Shown here: positions 6,270 to 12,477 of the stretch, one piece after another
Layout of the letters: the number at the start of each line of letters is the position of its first letter
Numbering within the stretch: position 1 is the first letter of the stretch
Source of the DNA: Candidatus Caccousia avistercoris
GTDB taxonomy: Bacteria > Bacillota > Clostridia > Oscillospirales > Acutalibacteraceae
Assembly: GCA_018715025.1 (NCBI GenBank)
Contig: DVMK01000160.1
Location: forward strand, 1-12,525
Direction of reading: 5' to 3'
DNA: 12,525 nt
Notes under the pieces: generated by a model
The model's input: the letters and a program-made list of their open reading frames with translations, nothing else
The model's database searches: none
What the model was told of the DNA's origin: nothing
Program-made: the position numbers and the translations under genes

Positions 6270-6494
6270 CTACAGCTTGAAGTCCTCCGGGTCAAACTCG
6301 CGCAGGGGCGGCGGCGCGTACGGCTGCCGCTTCAGGGGATCGTACTGGAATTTGCGGCAGGAGCCGTCCGGATTGCGGGAACGGCCCAGCCTGCACACCG
6401 CCGCCCCGTCAAAGTCAGAGCCGTACCGGCAGTACTGGCAGCTGACCTCTATTTCTTCGTCAAAATAATTCTTTTTCCTTTTGTGGAACAGCAT
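6270..6494 (-). CDS. Small four-cysteine protein, possible zinc-binding
   Basis: 74 residues; function not recognised. Basic N-terminus (MLFHKRKKN), then four cysteines at 19, 22, 34 and 46 (a CxxC pair followed by two single cysteines, each 11 residues on). The motif YDPLKRQP and a Pro-rich tail end in FDPEDFKL. The cysteine spacing suggests a small metal-binding fold. The start at 6492-6494 has GAGG 5 nt and GGAGG further upstream. It has a good promoter (6628-6656) and a leader of about 125 nt. It has the look of a conserved small protein rather than a chance frame: a regular start, promoter and cysteine pattern. No membrane segment. It lies 111 bp upstream of the ECF sigma gene on the same strand; a shared function cannot be claimed. 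Confidence 0.72.
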   Translation of the reverse strand: MLFHKRKKNYFDEEIEVSCQYCRYGSDFDGAAVCRLGRSRNPDGSCRKFQYDPLKRQPYAPPPLREFDPEDFKL

Positions 6495-6510
6495 ACCGTC
6501 CTCTTCCTCC

Positions 6511-6579
6511 TTCCAGGTTGCCCAAGCCCCTGCTTTGTGGTACTATGGTGGGCAGGGGAAGCATACCCCGCGCCTGGAA
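6511..6579 (-). promoter_or_regulatory. Folded 5' leader of the four-cysteine gene
   Basis: An outer 7-bp stem (TTCCAGG, 6573-6579, with CCTGGAA, 6511-6517) encloses an inner 7-bp stem (CCCCTGC, 6552-6558, with GCAGGGG, 6527-6533). The outer stem ends directly against the GGAGG at 6506-6510, so folding could affect translation. No matching known RNA family is recognised. Confidence 0.45.
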
Positions 6580-6627
6580 ACGGCGGCCCTGCGGAAAAAG
6601 CCCGCCGCCTGCCAGGCAGCTGATATG

Positions 6628-6656
6628 ATTATAGCACACCCACCCCGCCGCTACAA
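6628..6656 (-). promoter_or_regulatory. Sigma-A-type promoter of the four-cysteine gene
   Basis: Minus-strand TTGTAG (6651-6656), 17-bp spacer, perfect TATAAT (6628-6633). Predicted start near 6621. The -35 box touches the first possible start codon of the divergent metallopeptidase gene. Confidence 0.7.
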
Positions 6657-7375
6657 TGCCCCCTGCGGGGAACTTGGCCGGGGAAAAGAAATTCGGAAGG
6701 CAGGCGATCCCTGTGGAATATCCTCTTATCCGCTCCCGCCGGAAAACGGTGGGCATCTATATGCGCCCAGACGGCGGCTTCGAGGTGCGCGCCCCCCTGC
6801 GCATGCCCAAAAGCGCTGTGGATGAATTCGTCCGCTCCAAAGAGAAATGGATCCGGGAAAAATCCAGCCTGCTGCGGCAGCGGCAGCAGGCCGGCGCCGC
6901 CGCGGCGCTCCGCTTTCCGGAACGCCTTCCCCTTCTGGGGCGGGACTACCCGGTAGAGCAGGGCGCCCCCGCCGCCTTCACCGGCGTTTCCTTCCGACTG
7001 CCCGGCCCCTCCCCCCAGGAGGCCAGGGCCCAGGCCGCCGCCCTGTACCGCTCCCTGGCCGCCGGGTACCTGCCCCGGCGGGCCGCCTTCTGGCAGGAAA
7101 AGGTGGGGGCCGCCCCCGCCTCCCTGCGGGTGGGCTCTGCCAAAGGGAGCTGGGGCTCCTGCTCCGGCAAAAACGGGATCACCTTCTCCTGGCGGCTGAT
7201 GGCCGCCCCGCCGGAAGCGGTGGACTATGTGGTGGTGCACGAGCTGTGCCATATTCTGGAACACAACCATTCCCCCCGGTTCTGGGCCCTGGTGGCGCGG
7301 CAGCTCCCCCACTGGCAGGCCCTGCGGGATTCCCTGGCCGGGCTGGCCCGCCGCCTGGAAGAGCTGGGCCTGTAA
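6656..7375 (+). CDS. YgjP/DUF45-type zinc metallopeptidase (M48-like, SprT-like fold)
   Basis: 239 residues from the ATG at 6656. The family's conserved N-terminal stretch YPLIRSRRKTVGIYMRPDG lies at 22-40 and WGSCS at 166-170. The metal site is HELCHILEH (195-203): H195, E196 and H199 form HExxH, with H203 or H205 as probable third ligand. Members are often called predicted metal-dependent hydrolases; the substrate is unknown. No signal peptide is seen, so it is likely cytoplasmic. The start is uncertain: the ATG has no clear ribosome binding site, and TTG 6674 or GTG 6713 (then about 220 residues, with AGGCAGG upstream) would fit the family's usual N-terminus as well. Single-gene unit, diverging from the four-cysteine gene and closed by a terminator at 7400-7427. 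Confidence 0.9.
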   Translation: MPPAGNLAGEKKFGRQAIPVEYPLIRSRRKTVGIYMRPDGGFEVRAPLRMPKSAVDEFVRSKEKWIREKSSLLRQRQQAGAAAALRFPERLPLLGRDYPVEQGAPAAFTGVSFRLPGPSPQEARAQAAALYRSLAAGYLPRRAAFWQEKVGAAPASLRVGSAKGSWGSCSGKNGITFSWRLMAAPPEAVDYVVVHELCHILEHNHSPRFWALVARQLPHWQALRDSLAGLARRLEELGL

Positions 7376-7399
7376 CGGCTTCGTTTCCCCGGCCGCCCT

Positions 7400-7427
7400 C
7401 CCCGGAAATTCCGGGGTTTTTTCTTTT
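7400..7427 (+). terminator. Intrinsic terminator after the metallopeptidase gene
   Basis: CCCCGG (7400-7405), AAATT loop, CCGGGG (7411-7416), then TTTTTTCTTTTT. It lies 24 bp after the stop codon. Confidence 0.88.
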
Positions 7428-7435
7428 TCTCCCCC

Positions 7436-7464
7436 TTGACAAGCGGGGAAAAATCGTATAATAT
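7436..7464 (+). promoter_or_regulatory. Promoter of the XRE regulator operon
   Basis: TTGACA at 7436-7441. A perfect TATAAT lies at 7457-7462 (15-bp spacer), and an overlapping TAATAT at 7459-7464 has a 17-bp spacer. Its start region is covered by two dyad operators, so it is likely repressed by the regulator encoded downstream. Confidence 0.75.
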
Positions 7465-7496
7465 GAAGTTAGCTTCACATGAAGGAAACTTCATAT
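7461..7496 (+). promoter_or_regulatory. Two tandem dyad operators, probably for the XRE regulator
   Basis: TGAAG-N4-CTTCA occurs twice, at 7464-7477 and 7480-7493, with centres 16 bp apart. The whole block is also a larger palindrome: ATATGAAGTT (7461-7470) matches AACTTCATAT (7487-7496) perfectly. Position over the -10 box and transcription start fits autorepression. Confidence 0.72.
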
Positions 7497-7516
7497 TCAA
7501 TACAGGGAGGAACGCC

Positions 7517-7747
7517 ATGAAAAACCGGGTGAAAGAGCTTCGGAAAAACGCCGGCATGACCCAGCAGGAGCTGGCCGGGCTGGTGCATGTGTCCTCCCGC
7601 ACCATTATTTCGCTGGAGCAGGGTCAGTACAACCCCTCCCTGCTGCTTGCCTACCGGATTGCAACGGTATTCGGCACCACGGTGGAGGATCTGTACTGCC
7701 TGCGGGAAAACCTGGAAGAGGAGGAGAAGCGGTATGAAGCATTCTGA
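7517..7747 (+). CDS. XRE-family helix-turn-helix transcriptional regulator
   Basis: 76 residues. The helix-turn-helix fills residues 3-60: MKNRVKELRKNAGMTQQELA, then VSSRTIISLEQGQYNPSLLL, then the usual ending of the domain. A short Glu-rich tail follows. The reading frame is open upstream to 7436, but the GGGAGG at 7505-7510 and family length fix the start at 7517. The protein is of the compact type that dimerises and represses its own promoter, and two matching dyads lie over that promoter. It overlaps the downstream membrane-protein gene by 14 nt, so the two are translated together. In such small pairs the membrane protein may be the target or modulator of the regulator; this is an inference. 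Confidence 0.93.
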   Translation: MKNRVKELRKNAGMTQQELAGLVHVSSRTIISLEQGQYNPSLLLAYRIATVFGTTVEDLYCLRENLEEEEKRYEAF

Positions 7748-8192
7748 ACACGGCGCGTACGAGCAAAGGATCCGGCGGCGCATCTGGCTGCAGCGGGGCA
7801 TGATTGCCGTAAACCTGGTTTACATGTTCGCGGTGGCCTTTCTGGGGGGCGGGGATTCCCGCATCATGACACGGCTGGCAGACATGTTTTCCGACCTGGT
7901 CATCTTCGGCGGCATCGTCTACATGGCGGTGTGCATCCACCGGAATAAAAAGCTGCTGGCCAACCGCCTGCTGCTGAAGGAACAGCGGGAGCTGGAGTGG
8001 GACGAGCGGCGCCGCTTCCTCCACGACAAAAGCGGGGGCCTGGTGGTGGACGTTCTGCTGGCGGCCCAGCTGTACATTACCTGCACCGCCGCCCTGTTCA
8101 ACATGCCGGCCTTCTACACGGCCTTCGCCGTGCTGTGCCTGACCGCCGCCCTGAAGCTGGGCGTTTACACCTATTACAGCAAAACCTGCTGA
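7734..8192 (+). CDS. Four-helix membrane protein paired with the XRE regulator
   Basis: 152 residues. Four hydrophobic segments at about 21-39, 49-68, 101-122 and 124-147, arranged as two pairs separated by a highly charged loop (69-100) containing KEQRELEWDERRRFLHDKSG. This loop, with its DER motif followed by a basic-hydrophobic stretch and K-S/A-G, is reminiscent of membrane proteins that accompany small XRE regulators (DUF2178-like), but I do not assign a family. The start at 7734 has GGAGGAG upstream within the end of the regulator gene. No catalytic motif is visible. It may act as a membrane sensor or regulator partner; function unknown. Confidence 0.82.
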   Translation: MKHSEHGAYEQRIRRRIWLQRGMIAVNLVYMFAVAFLGGGDSRIMTRLADMFSDLVIFGGIVYMAVCIHRNKKLLANRLLLKEQRELEWDERRRFLHDKSGGLVVDVLLAAQLYITCTAALFNMPAFYTAFAVLCLTAALKLGVYTYYSKTC

Positions 8193-8236
8193 GGGGAAAA
8201 ATCCCTTGAAACAGCGGCGTTTTCCAGGCTTTCGGA

Positions 8237-8265
8237 TTGACATTTCCCTGTATTTGCCTTATACT
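8237..8265 (+). promoter_or_regulatory. Consensus sigma-A promoter
   Basis: TTGACA (8237-8242), exactly 17 bp, TATACT (8260-8265). Predicted start near 8272. It could drive a short RNA ending at about 8350, or prfC by read-through of the terminators. Confidence 0.85.
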
Positions 8266-8277
8266 GATAAATAATGA

Positions 8278-8305
8278 AAAGGGGGCTTCTGGCGAGGCCC
8301 CCTTT
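8278..8305. terminator. GC-rich hairpin, possible minus-strand terminator
   Basis: AAAGGGGGC (8278-8286) pairs with GCCCCCTTT (8297-8305), extended inward by a T-G and a T-A pair, around a loop of 6 nt. The T-tail is only TTT on the plus strand but TTTTCATTATTT on the minus strand. Confidence 0.5.
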
Positions 8306-8315
8306 ATGACGGCGG

Positions 8316-8350
8316 AAGTAATCGCTGGGGTACGGCGGTTACTTTTTTCT
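8316..8350 (+). terminator. Intrinsic terminator downstream of the promoter at 8237
   Basis: AAGTAATCGC (8316-8325) pairs with GCGGTTACTT (8335-8344) with one T-G pair and a 9-nt loop; a run of six T (8343-8348) follows the base of the stem. It lies about 45-80 nt after the predicted start, so it would end most transcripts from that promoter. Confidence 0.75.
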
Positions 8351-8404
8351 GTCTGCGCCAATGCAAAGAATACGTGAGAGGTGCTTCCCATGTAAAACTG
8401 CCGG

Positions 8405-8436
8405 CCCGCCCTATGGGAAAGGCGGGATTTTCTTTC
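8405..8436 (+). terminator. Second terminator-like hairpin before prfC
   Basis: CCCGCC (8405-8410) with GGCGGG (8421-8426), 10-nt loop, then ATTTTCTTTC. The loop sequence ATGGGAA (8413-8419) is also complementary to TTCCCAT at 8385-8391. Confidence 0.5.
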
Positions 8437-8534
8437 TGCGCCCTGCCCCCGGGCTGCACGGGACAAGCCTGCGGGGGCAGCCTGGCAACGCGCGCGGCGG
8501 CCGTGCCGCGCCATGGATTGGACTGCAAATACCC

Positions 8535-8555
8535 GGGGGAACGCTCCCCCTTTTT
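8535..8555 (+). terminator. Third terminator-like hairpin before prfC
   Basis: GGGGGA (8535-8540), ACGC loop, TCCCCC (8545-8550), then five T. It lies 49 bp before the prfC start codon. A further hairpin, CTGCGC/GCGCAG (8564-8569 with 8575-8580), follows. Confidence 0.6.
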
Positions 8556-8604
8556 CTGCTGCGCTGCGCGCAAAGCGCAGGCGGCGCATGTCTGGAGGTA
8601 TGAG

Positions 8605-10212
8605 ATGGACAATAAGATTCAAAATGAGATTGAACGGCGGAGAACCTTCGCCATTATTTCCCACCCGGACGCAGGCAAAACCACCCTGACGGAAAAGCTG
8701 CTGCTGTACGGCGGGGCCATTGCCCTGGCCGGTTCGGTGAAGGGGAAAAAATCGGCCCGGCACGCGGTGTCGGACTGGATGGAAATTGAGAAGCAGAGGG
8801 GGATTTCCGTCACCTCGTCGGTGATGCAGTTCCAGTACAAGGGGTACTGCATCAATATTCTGGACACCCCGGGCCACCAGGATTTCTCAGAGGACACCTA
8901 CCGCACCCTCATGGCGGCGGACTGCGCCGTGATGGTCATCGACGCGGCCAAGGGCGTAGAGCCCCAGACCCGCAAGCTGTTCAAGGTATGCCTTCTGCGC
9001 GACATCCCCATTTTCACGTTCATCAACAAGATGGACCGGGACGCCCGCAGCCCCTATGATCTGATGGACGAGATTGAAGCGGAGCTGGGCATTCAGACCT
9101 ACCCCATGAACTGGCCCATCGGCTCTGGCAAGGAGTTTCAGGGGGTGTACGACCGGGAGCGCCGGGAGATTATCGCCTTCCGCGCGGTGGACGACCTGGC
9201 CAACGGCCAGCACGAGGTGCCCGCCATTGAGGCGGATCTGAACGACCCGGGCCTTTCCGACCTGATCGGCGAAGCCCACTACCACACCCTCTGCGACGAT
9301 GTGGAGCTGCTGGACGGGGCCGGGTATGAATTTGACATGGACGCGGTGCGCCACGGCCGCCTTTCCCCGGTATTCTTCGGCTCGGCCCTCACCAACTTCG
9401 GCGTGGAGCCCTTCCTGAAGGAGTTTCTGCGGCTGACCCCGCCGCCCCTGCCCCGCCAGGCGGACATTGGGGAGATTGACCCCTTCCGCCCGGATTTTTC
9501 CGCCTTTGTGTTCAAAATCCAGGCCAACATGAACAAGGCGCATCGGGACCGCATCGCCTTCATGCGCATCTGCTCCGGCCGGTTTGAAAAGGGCATGGAG
9601 GTGTACCATGTGCAGGGGGGCAAAAAAATCAAGCTGGCACAGCCCCAGCAGCTGATGGCCCAGGAGCGGGAAATCATCGACGAGGCCTACGCCGGGGACA
9701 TCATCGGCGTGTTCGACCCGGGCATCTTCTCCATTGGCGACACCATCTGCACCGGGGCGCAGAAATTCCAGTTCGGGGGAATCCCCACCTTCGCCCCGGA
9801 GCATTTCAACCGCGTCTACCAGGTAGACACCATGAAGCGGAAGCAGTTTGTGAAGGGCATGACCCAGATCGCCCAGGAGGGCGCCATCCAGATTTTCCAA
9901 GAGCTGGGCGGCGGCATGGAAGAGGTGATTGTGGGCGTGGTGGGCACCCTGCAGTTTGACGTGCTGGAATACCGGCTGAAGAACGAATACAACGTGGACA
10001 TCCGCATGGAGGGCCTGCCCTACGAATATATCCGCTGGATTGAAAACCGGGAGGAGGGCTTCGACCCGAAAAAGCTGAACCTCACCTCCGACACCAGGCG
10101 GATTCAAGATTTGAAGGGGAATTACCTGCTGATTTTCGCCAACACCTGGAGCATTCAATGGGCGGAAGAGCACAATCCCCAGCTGAAGCTGGCGGAATTC
10201 GGCAGATGGTAA
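8605..10212 (+). CDS. prfC: Peptide chain release factor 3 (RF3), translational GTPase
   Basis: 535 residues, matching RF3 (about 530). The frame extends upstream to 8374 through terminators, but GGAGG at 8594-8598 and family length put the start at 8605. GTPase motifs: P-loop SHPDAGKTT (19-27), switch I region RGISVTSS from 65, DTPGHQDF (87-94) and NKMD (141-144). The usual RF3 stretches follow, with domain 2 around GRFEKGMEVYHV and a C-terminal RF3 domain with GTLQFDVLEYRL. RF3 binds the ribosome after peptide release and uses GTP to eject RF1 or RF2; it also affects quality control of translation. The last 7 nt overlap the start of the radical SAM gene. Its leader contains three terminator-like hairpins, so expression may depend on read-through or attenuation. 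Confidence 0.97.
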   Translation: MDNKIQNEIERRRTFAIISHPDAGKTTLTEKLLLYGGAIALAGSVKGKKSARHAVSDWMEIEKQRGISVTSSVMQFQYKGYCINILDTPGHQDFSEDTYRTLMAADCAVMVIDAAKGVEPQTRKLFKVCLLRDIPIFTFINKMDRDARSPYDLMDEIEAELGIQTYPMNWPIGSGKEFQGVYDRERREIIAFRAVDDLANGQHEVPAIEADLNDPGLSDLIGEAHYHTLCDDVELLDGAGYEFDMDAVRHGRLSPVFFGSALTNFGVEPFLKEFLRLTPPPLPRQADIGEIDPFRPDFSAFVFKIQANMNKAHRDRIAFMRICSGRFEKGMEVYHVQGGKKIKLAQPQQLMAQEREIIDEAYAGDIIGVFDPGIFSIGDTICTGAQKFQFGGIPTFAPEHFNRVYQVDTMKRKQFVKGMTQIAQEGAIQIFQELGGGMEEVIVGVVGTLQFDVLEYRLKNEYNVDIRMEGLPYEYIRWIENREEGFDPKKLNLTSDTRRIQDLKGNYLLIFANTWSIQWAEEHNPQLKLAEFGRW

Positions 10213-11138
10213 CCCCGTTTCCCTATTCGCTGGACAACAAGCGGTACCACACCCTGTATTTCCACCTGCGGCAGCGCTTCCCTCACCGGGTGGGCAAGGC
10301 CGCCGTTGACGGGGGCTTCACCTGCCCCAACCTGGACGGCAGCCGGGGGCGGGGCGGCTGCTCTTACTGCCGCTCGGGCGGGGCGGGCTTCGCCCCCACC
10401 CCTGCCCCCTCCCCCCGGGAGCAGGCAGAGCGCGAACTGCGCCGCCTGCGGCGGAAATGGCCCAACGCAGGGGCGGTGGCCTACTTTCAGGCCCACACCA
10501 ACACCTACGCCCCGGCCGCCCGGCTGCGTGCCCTGTATGAGGAGGCCCTTTCCGTGCCGGGGATCTGCGGCCTCAGCGTGGCCACCCGGGCCGACTGCCT
10601 GCCGGGGGAGACGCTTTCCCTGCTGGAGGAGCTGAACGGCCGCACCTTCCTGACGGTAGAGCTGGGCCTGCAGACCATTCACGAGGAAACGGCCCGGCGG
10701 ATCAACCGCTGCCACAGCTATGAGGAATTTTTGGACGCGTACCGCGCCCTGGCCCGCCGGGGGATCCGGGTGTGCGTCCACCTGATCAACGGCCTGCCGG
10801 GGGAAACGGCAGAGATGATGCTGGAAACCGCCCGGGCGGTGGGCCGCCTGCGGCCCGGCGGGGTGAAGCTGCACCTGCTGCACGTGCTGCAGGGCACGCC
10901 CCTGGCGGAGGAATGGCGGCAGGGCCGCCTTCCGGTTATGGAAAAGGACGAATATATTGACATGGTGTGCCGTCAGCTGGAGGTGTTCCCGCCGGAAACG
11001 GTGATGGAACGGCTCACCGGCGACGGCCCCAGGGAATATTTGCTGGCCCCCCTGTGGAGCCGGGACAAAATCTCTGTGCTGGGCGGCATCGACCAGGCTT
11101 TGGCCCGGAGGGACACCTGGCAGGGAAGATTGTTTTGA
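10206..11138 (+). CDS. TIGR01212-family (YhcC-like) radical SAM protein
   Basis: 310 residues from the ATG at 10206-10208, which overlaps the prfC stop (ATGGTAA), implying translational coupling; no strong ribosome binding site of its own is seen. The iron-sulfur cysteines are C40, C52 and C55, in the unusual CX11CX2C spacing of this family (CPNLDGS...GGCSYC) and not the common CX3CX2C. Further family stretches: AYFQAHTNTYAP, ATRADCLP, ELGLQTIHEETARRINRCHS, GIRVCVHLINGLPGET and KLHLLHVLQGTPL. These proteins bind a [4Fe-4S] cluster and cleave S-adenosylmethionine to a 5'-deoxyadenosyl radical; the substrate is not established, though similarity to Elp3 has prompted suggestions of RNA modification. 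Middle gene of the prfC unit. Family firm, function unknown. Confidence 0.92.
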   Translation: MVTPFPYSLDNKRYHTLYFHLRQRFPHRVGKAAVDGGFTCPNLDGSRGRGGCSYCRSGGAGFAPTPAPSPREQAERELRRLRRKWPNAGAVAYFQAHTNTYAPAARLRALYEEALSVPGICGLSVATRADCLPGETLSLLEELNGRTFLTVELGLQTIHEETARRINRCHSYEEFLDAYRALARRGIRVCVHLINGLPGETAEMMLETARAVGRLRPGGVKLHLLHVLQGTPLAEEWRQGRLPVMEKDEYIDMVCRQLEVFPPETVMERLTGDGPREYLLAPLWSRDKISVLGGIDQALARRDTWQGRLF

Positions 11139-11160
11139 GCAAGAGAGAGGAGTTTTCGCC

Positions 11161-12294
11161 ATGTTTGAGTATCGACTCGCCAGGCCCGAGGAAAAAGAGG
11201 CCTACACTGATTTTGCGGACTTTGTGTTCAGCAAGGCCCACCGGCCCCATGATTTTGAAACGCTGATTCCCAAGGTGTATGGAAAGGACGCGGACTTTTC
11301 CCCCATCCACCGGCTGGCGCTGAATGAGAAGGGGCAAATCCGCGCCCTCATCGCCTGCCTGCCGGAAACGCTCCACGTGGCCGGGCACACCCTGCGGGCC
11401 GGGTTCATCGGCACGGTTTCCTCCCACCCGCGCGCCCGGGGCGAGGGCCACATGAAGGTGCTCATGGCCCAATGGCTGGAGGACATGAAAAAGACCTGCC
11501 ACCTGTCGGTGCTGGGCGGCCAGCGCCAGCGGTACGAATACTTCGGCTACACCCCTGGCGGCGCGCAGATGCACTACCTGGTGGATGGGGCCAACGTGCG
11601 CCACGCCCTGCGGCAGGCGGACGCCGCCCCCTTCTCCTTCTGCCCGCTGGAGGAAGCGGAGGGCGGCCTGGAGCTGGCCCGGCAGCTGAACGAGAACCGC
11701 CCCGCCTGGGTGGAACGGGACCCGGCCCGGCTTTCTGCCGTGCTTCGCACCTATGACAACCTGCCCCTTGCCCTGCTGAAAAACGGCAAGGCCGCCGGGT
11801 ATTTTGTGGTGACAGAGGACAAAAAGAGCGTGTGCGAAATGGCCCTGGCCAACCCGGAGGACACCGACGCCGCGGTGAAGGCCTACCTGGCTTTCGCCGG
11901 CCTGCCGGAGGCGGTCTTTACCGTTCCCCCCTGCGACAAAGAGCAGAACGCCCGTCTGGGCCGTTTTGCCGAGCGCTGCTCAGTGGATCCTTCTGAGATG
12001 TTCCATATTTTCGATTTTGCCAGCGTTATGGAAGCCTACCTCACCCTGGCCCACAACACCCTGGGCCTGGCCCCCGGCGAATTTTCCGCCGTGCTGGACG
12101 GCCAGCCCGTCACCGCCCGGGTGGACGGCAGCGGCGTCACCGTAGAGCGCGCCGCGCGCCCCGGCGCCCCAGAGCTGGATCACCTGACGGCCCAGGAGCT
12201 TCTGCTCTCGCAGCGGGGCCGCTACCTGGGCGTTCCCACCCCGCCCGCCTGGTTCCCCCTTCCCCTGTTCTGGTACGCCGCCGACGCCTTTTAA
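11161..12294 (+). CDS. Eis-like GNAT family N-acetyltransferase
   Basis: 377 residues. The start at 11161 has GAGAGGAG 8 nt upstream and lies 22 bp after the radical SAM gene. The N-terminal GNAT domain (about 1-150) carries the acetyl-CoA loop in GTVSSHPRARGEGHMKVLM, with R93-G94-E95-G96, followed by LSVLGGQRQRYEYFGY (115-130). A second GNAT-like region lies at about 155-265, and the C-terminal part (about 270-377) fits the SCP2-like domain of Eis-type enzymes. The three-part design and length match the Eis family, whose mycobacterial member acetylates aminoglycosides at several positions; many homologues act on other amines, so the substrate is open. Last gene of the prfC unit, followed by a large terminator. 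Confidence 0.88.
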   Translation: MFEYRLARPEEKEAYTDFADFVFSKAHRPHDFETLIPKVYGKDADFSPIHRLALNEKGQIRALIACLPETLHVAGHTLRAGFIGTVSSHPRARGEGHMKVLMAQWLEDMKKTCHLSVLGGQRQRYEYFGYTPGGAQMHYLVDGANVRHALRQADAAPFSFCPLEEAEGGLELARQLNENRPAWVERDPARLSAVLRTYDNLPLALLKNGKAAGYFVVTEDKKSVCEMALANPEDTDAAVKAYLAFAGLPEAVFTVPPCDKEQNARLGRFAERCSVDPSEMFHIFDFASVMEAYLTLAHNTLGLAPGEFSAVLDGQPVTARVDGSGVTVERAARPGAPELDHLTAQELLLSQRGRYLGVPTPPAWFPLPLFWYAADAF

Positions 12295-12335
12295 CCAGAA
12301 CGCCGCCGCCGGCAGAATGGCTTGAACAAAGAAAC

Positions 12336-12380
12336 AACACCCCGGCAGCATCCGAAAAAGGATGCCGCCGGGGTGTTTTG
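12336..12380. terminator. Strong, probably bidirectional intrinsic terminator
   Basis: 18-bp stem (12336-12353 with 12360-12377, a single A-C mismatch) around the loop GAAAAA, then TTTTG on the plus strand. On the minus strand the stem is followed by GTTTCTTTG. It would close the prfC-radical SAM-GNAT unit and could also stop the converging gene remnant on the right. Confidence 0.9.
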
Positions 12381-12392
12381 CATGAGAATCCC

Positions 12393-12467
12393 CTAATCCC
12401 TGAAATACAAATCCCTGGTATAGACCTTATCCATCACCGGATCCAGCTGGGGGCTGTAGCGGTTGAA
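12393..12467 (-). pseudogene. 3' remnant of a minus-strand gene, truncated
   Basis: On the minus strand, 24 codons end in TAG (12393-12395), with a coding-like sequence that includes YSPQLDPVMDKVYTRDLYF. The codon just upstream (12468-12470) is TAA in the same frame, and there the base composition changes from GC-rich to AT-rich. It looks like the tail of a protein cut off by an insertion or rearrangement. The protein is not recognised, and 24 codons are little evidence. Confidence 0.4.
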
Positions 12468-12477
12468 TTAGTAATAG

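Larger units (their letters stand above)
8272..8350 (+). ncRNA. Possible short RNA of about 79 nt (orphan antitoxin-like RNA or attenuator leader)
   Basis: Bounded by a consensus promoter and an intrinsic terminator. The RNA would fold into two hairpins: 8278-8305 and 8316-8344. The GTAA/TTAC-type terminator next to a second GC hairpin that ends in TTTTCATT on the other strand resembles the convergent toxin/antitoxin RNA layout of TxpA/RatA-type systems. No intact toxin gene is seen on the minus strand. The alternative is a terminated leader of prfC. Confidence 0.45.
8193..8604. other. 412-bp gene-free region upstream of prfC, with promoter and serial hairpins
   Basis: No frame here has convincing coding character. 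It holds a consensus plus-strand promoter (8237-8265), a GC hairpin (8278-8305), a terminator (8316-8350), two further terminator-like hairpins (8405-8436 and 8535-8555), a hairpin at 8564-8580 and the prfC ribosome binding site (8594-8598). No second promoter for prfC is seen after the first terminator. Confidence 0.75.

Noticed and set aside
8274..8309. Possible 11-residue leader peptide (MKRGLLARPPL) at the start of the transcript
   Set aside because: The ATG lies 2-3 nt after the predicted transcription start with no ribosome binding site, and the codons coincide with the arms of a hairpin, which explains the sequence better.
8361..8603. 80-residue plus-strand frame before prfC
   Set aside because: Composition is like random GC-rich DNA, no ribosome binding site, and it spans two terminator-like hairpins.
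8374..8604. Upstream extension of the prfC frame (77 codons)
   Set aside because: It crosses terminator-like hairpins, has no similarity to RF3, and lacks a ribosome binding site, whereas 8605 has GGAGG.
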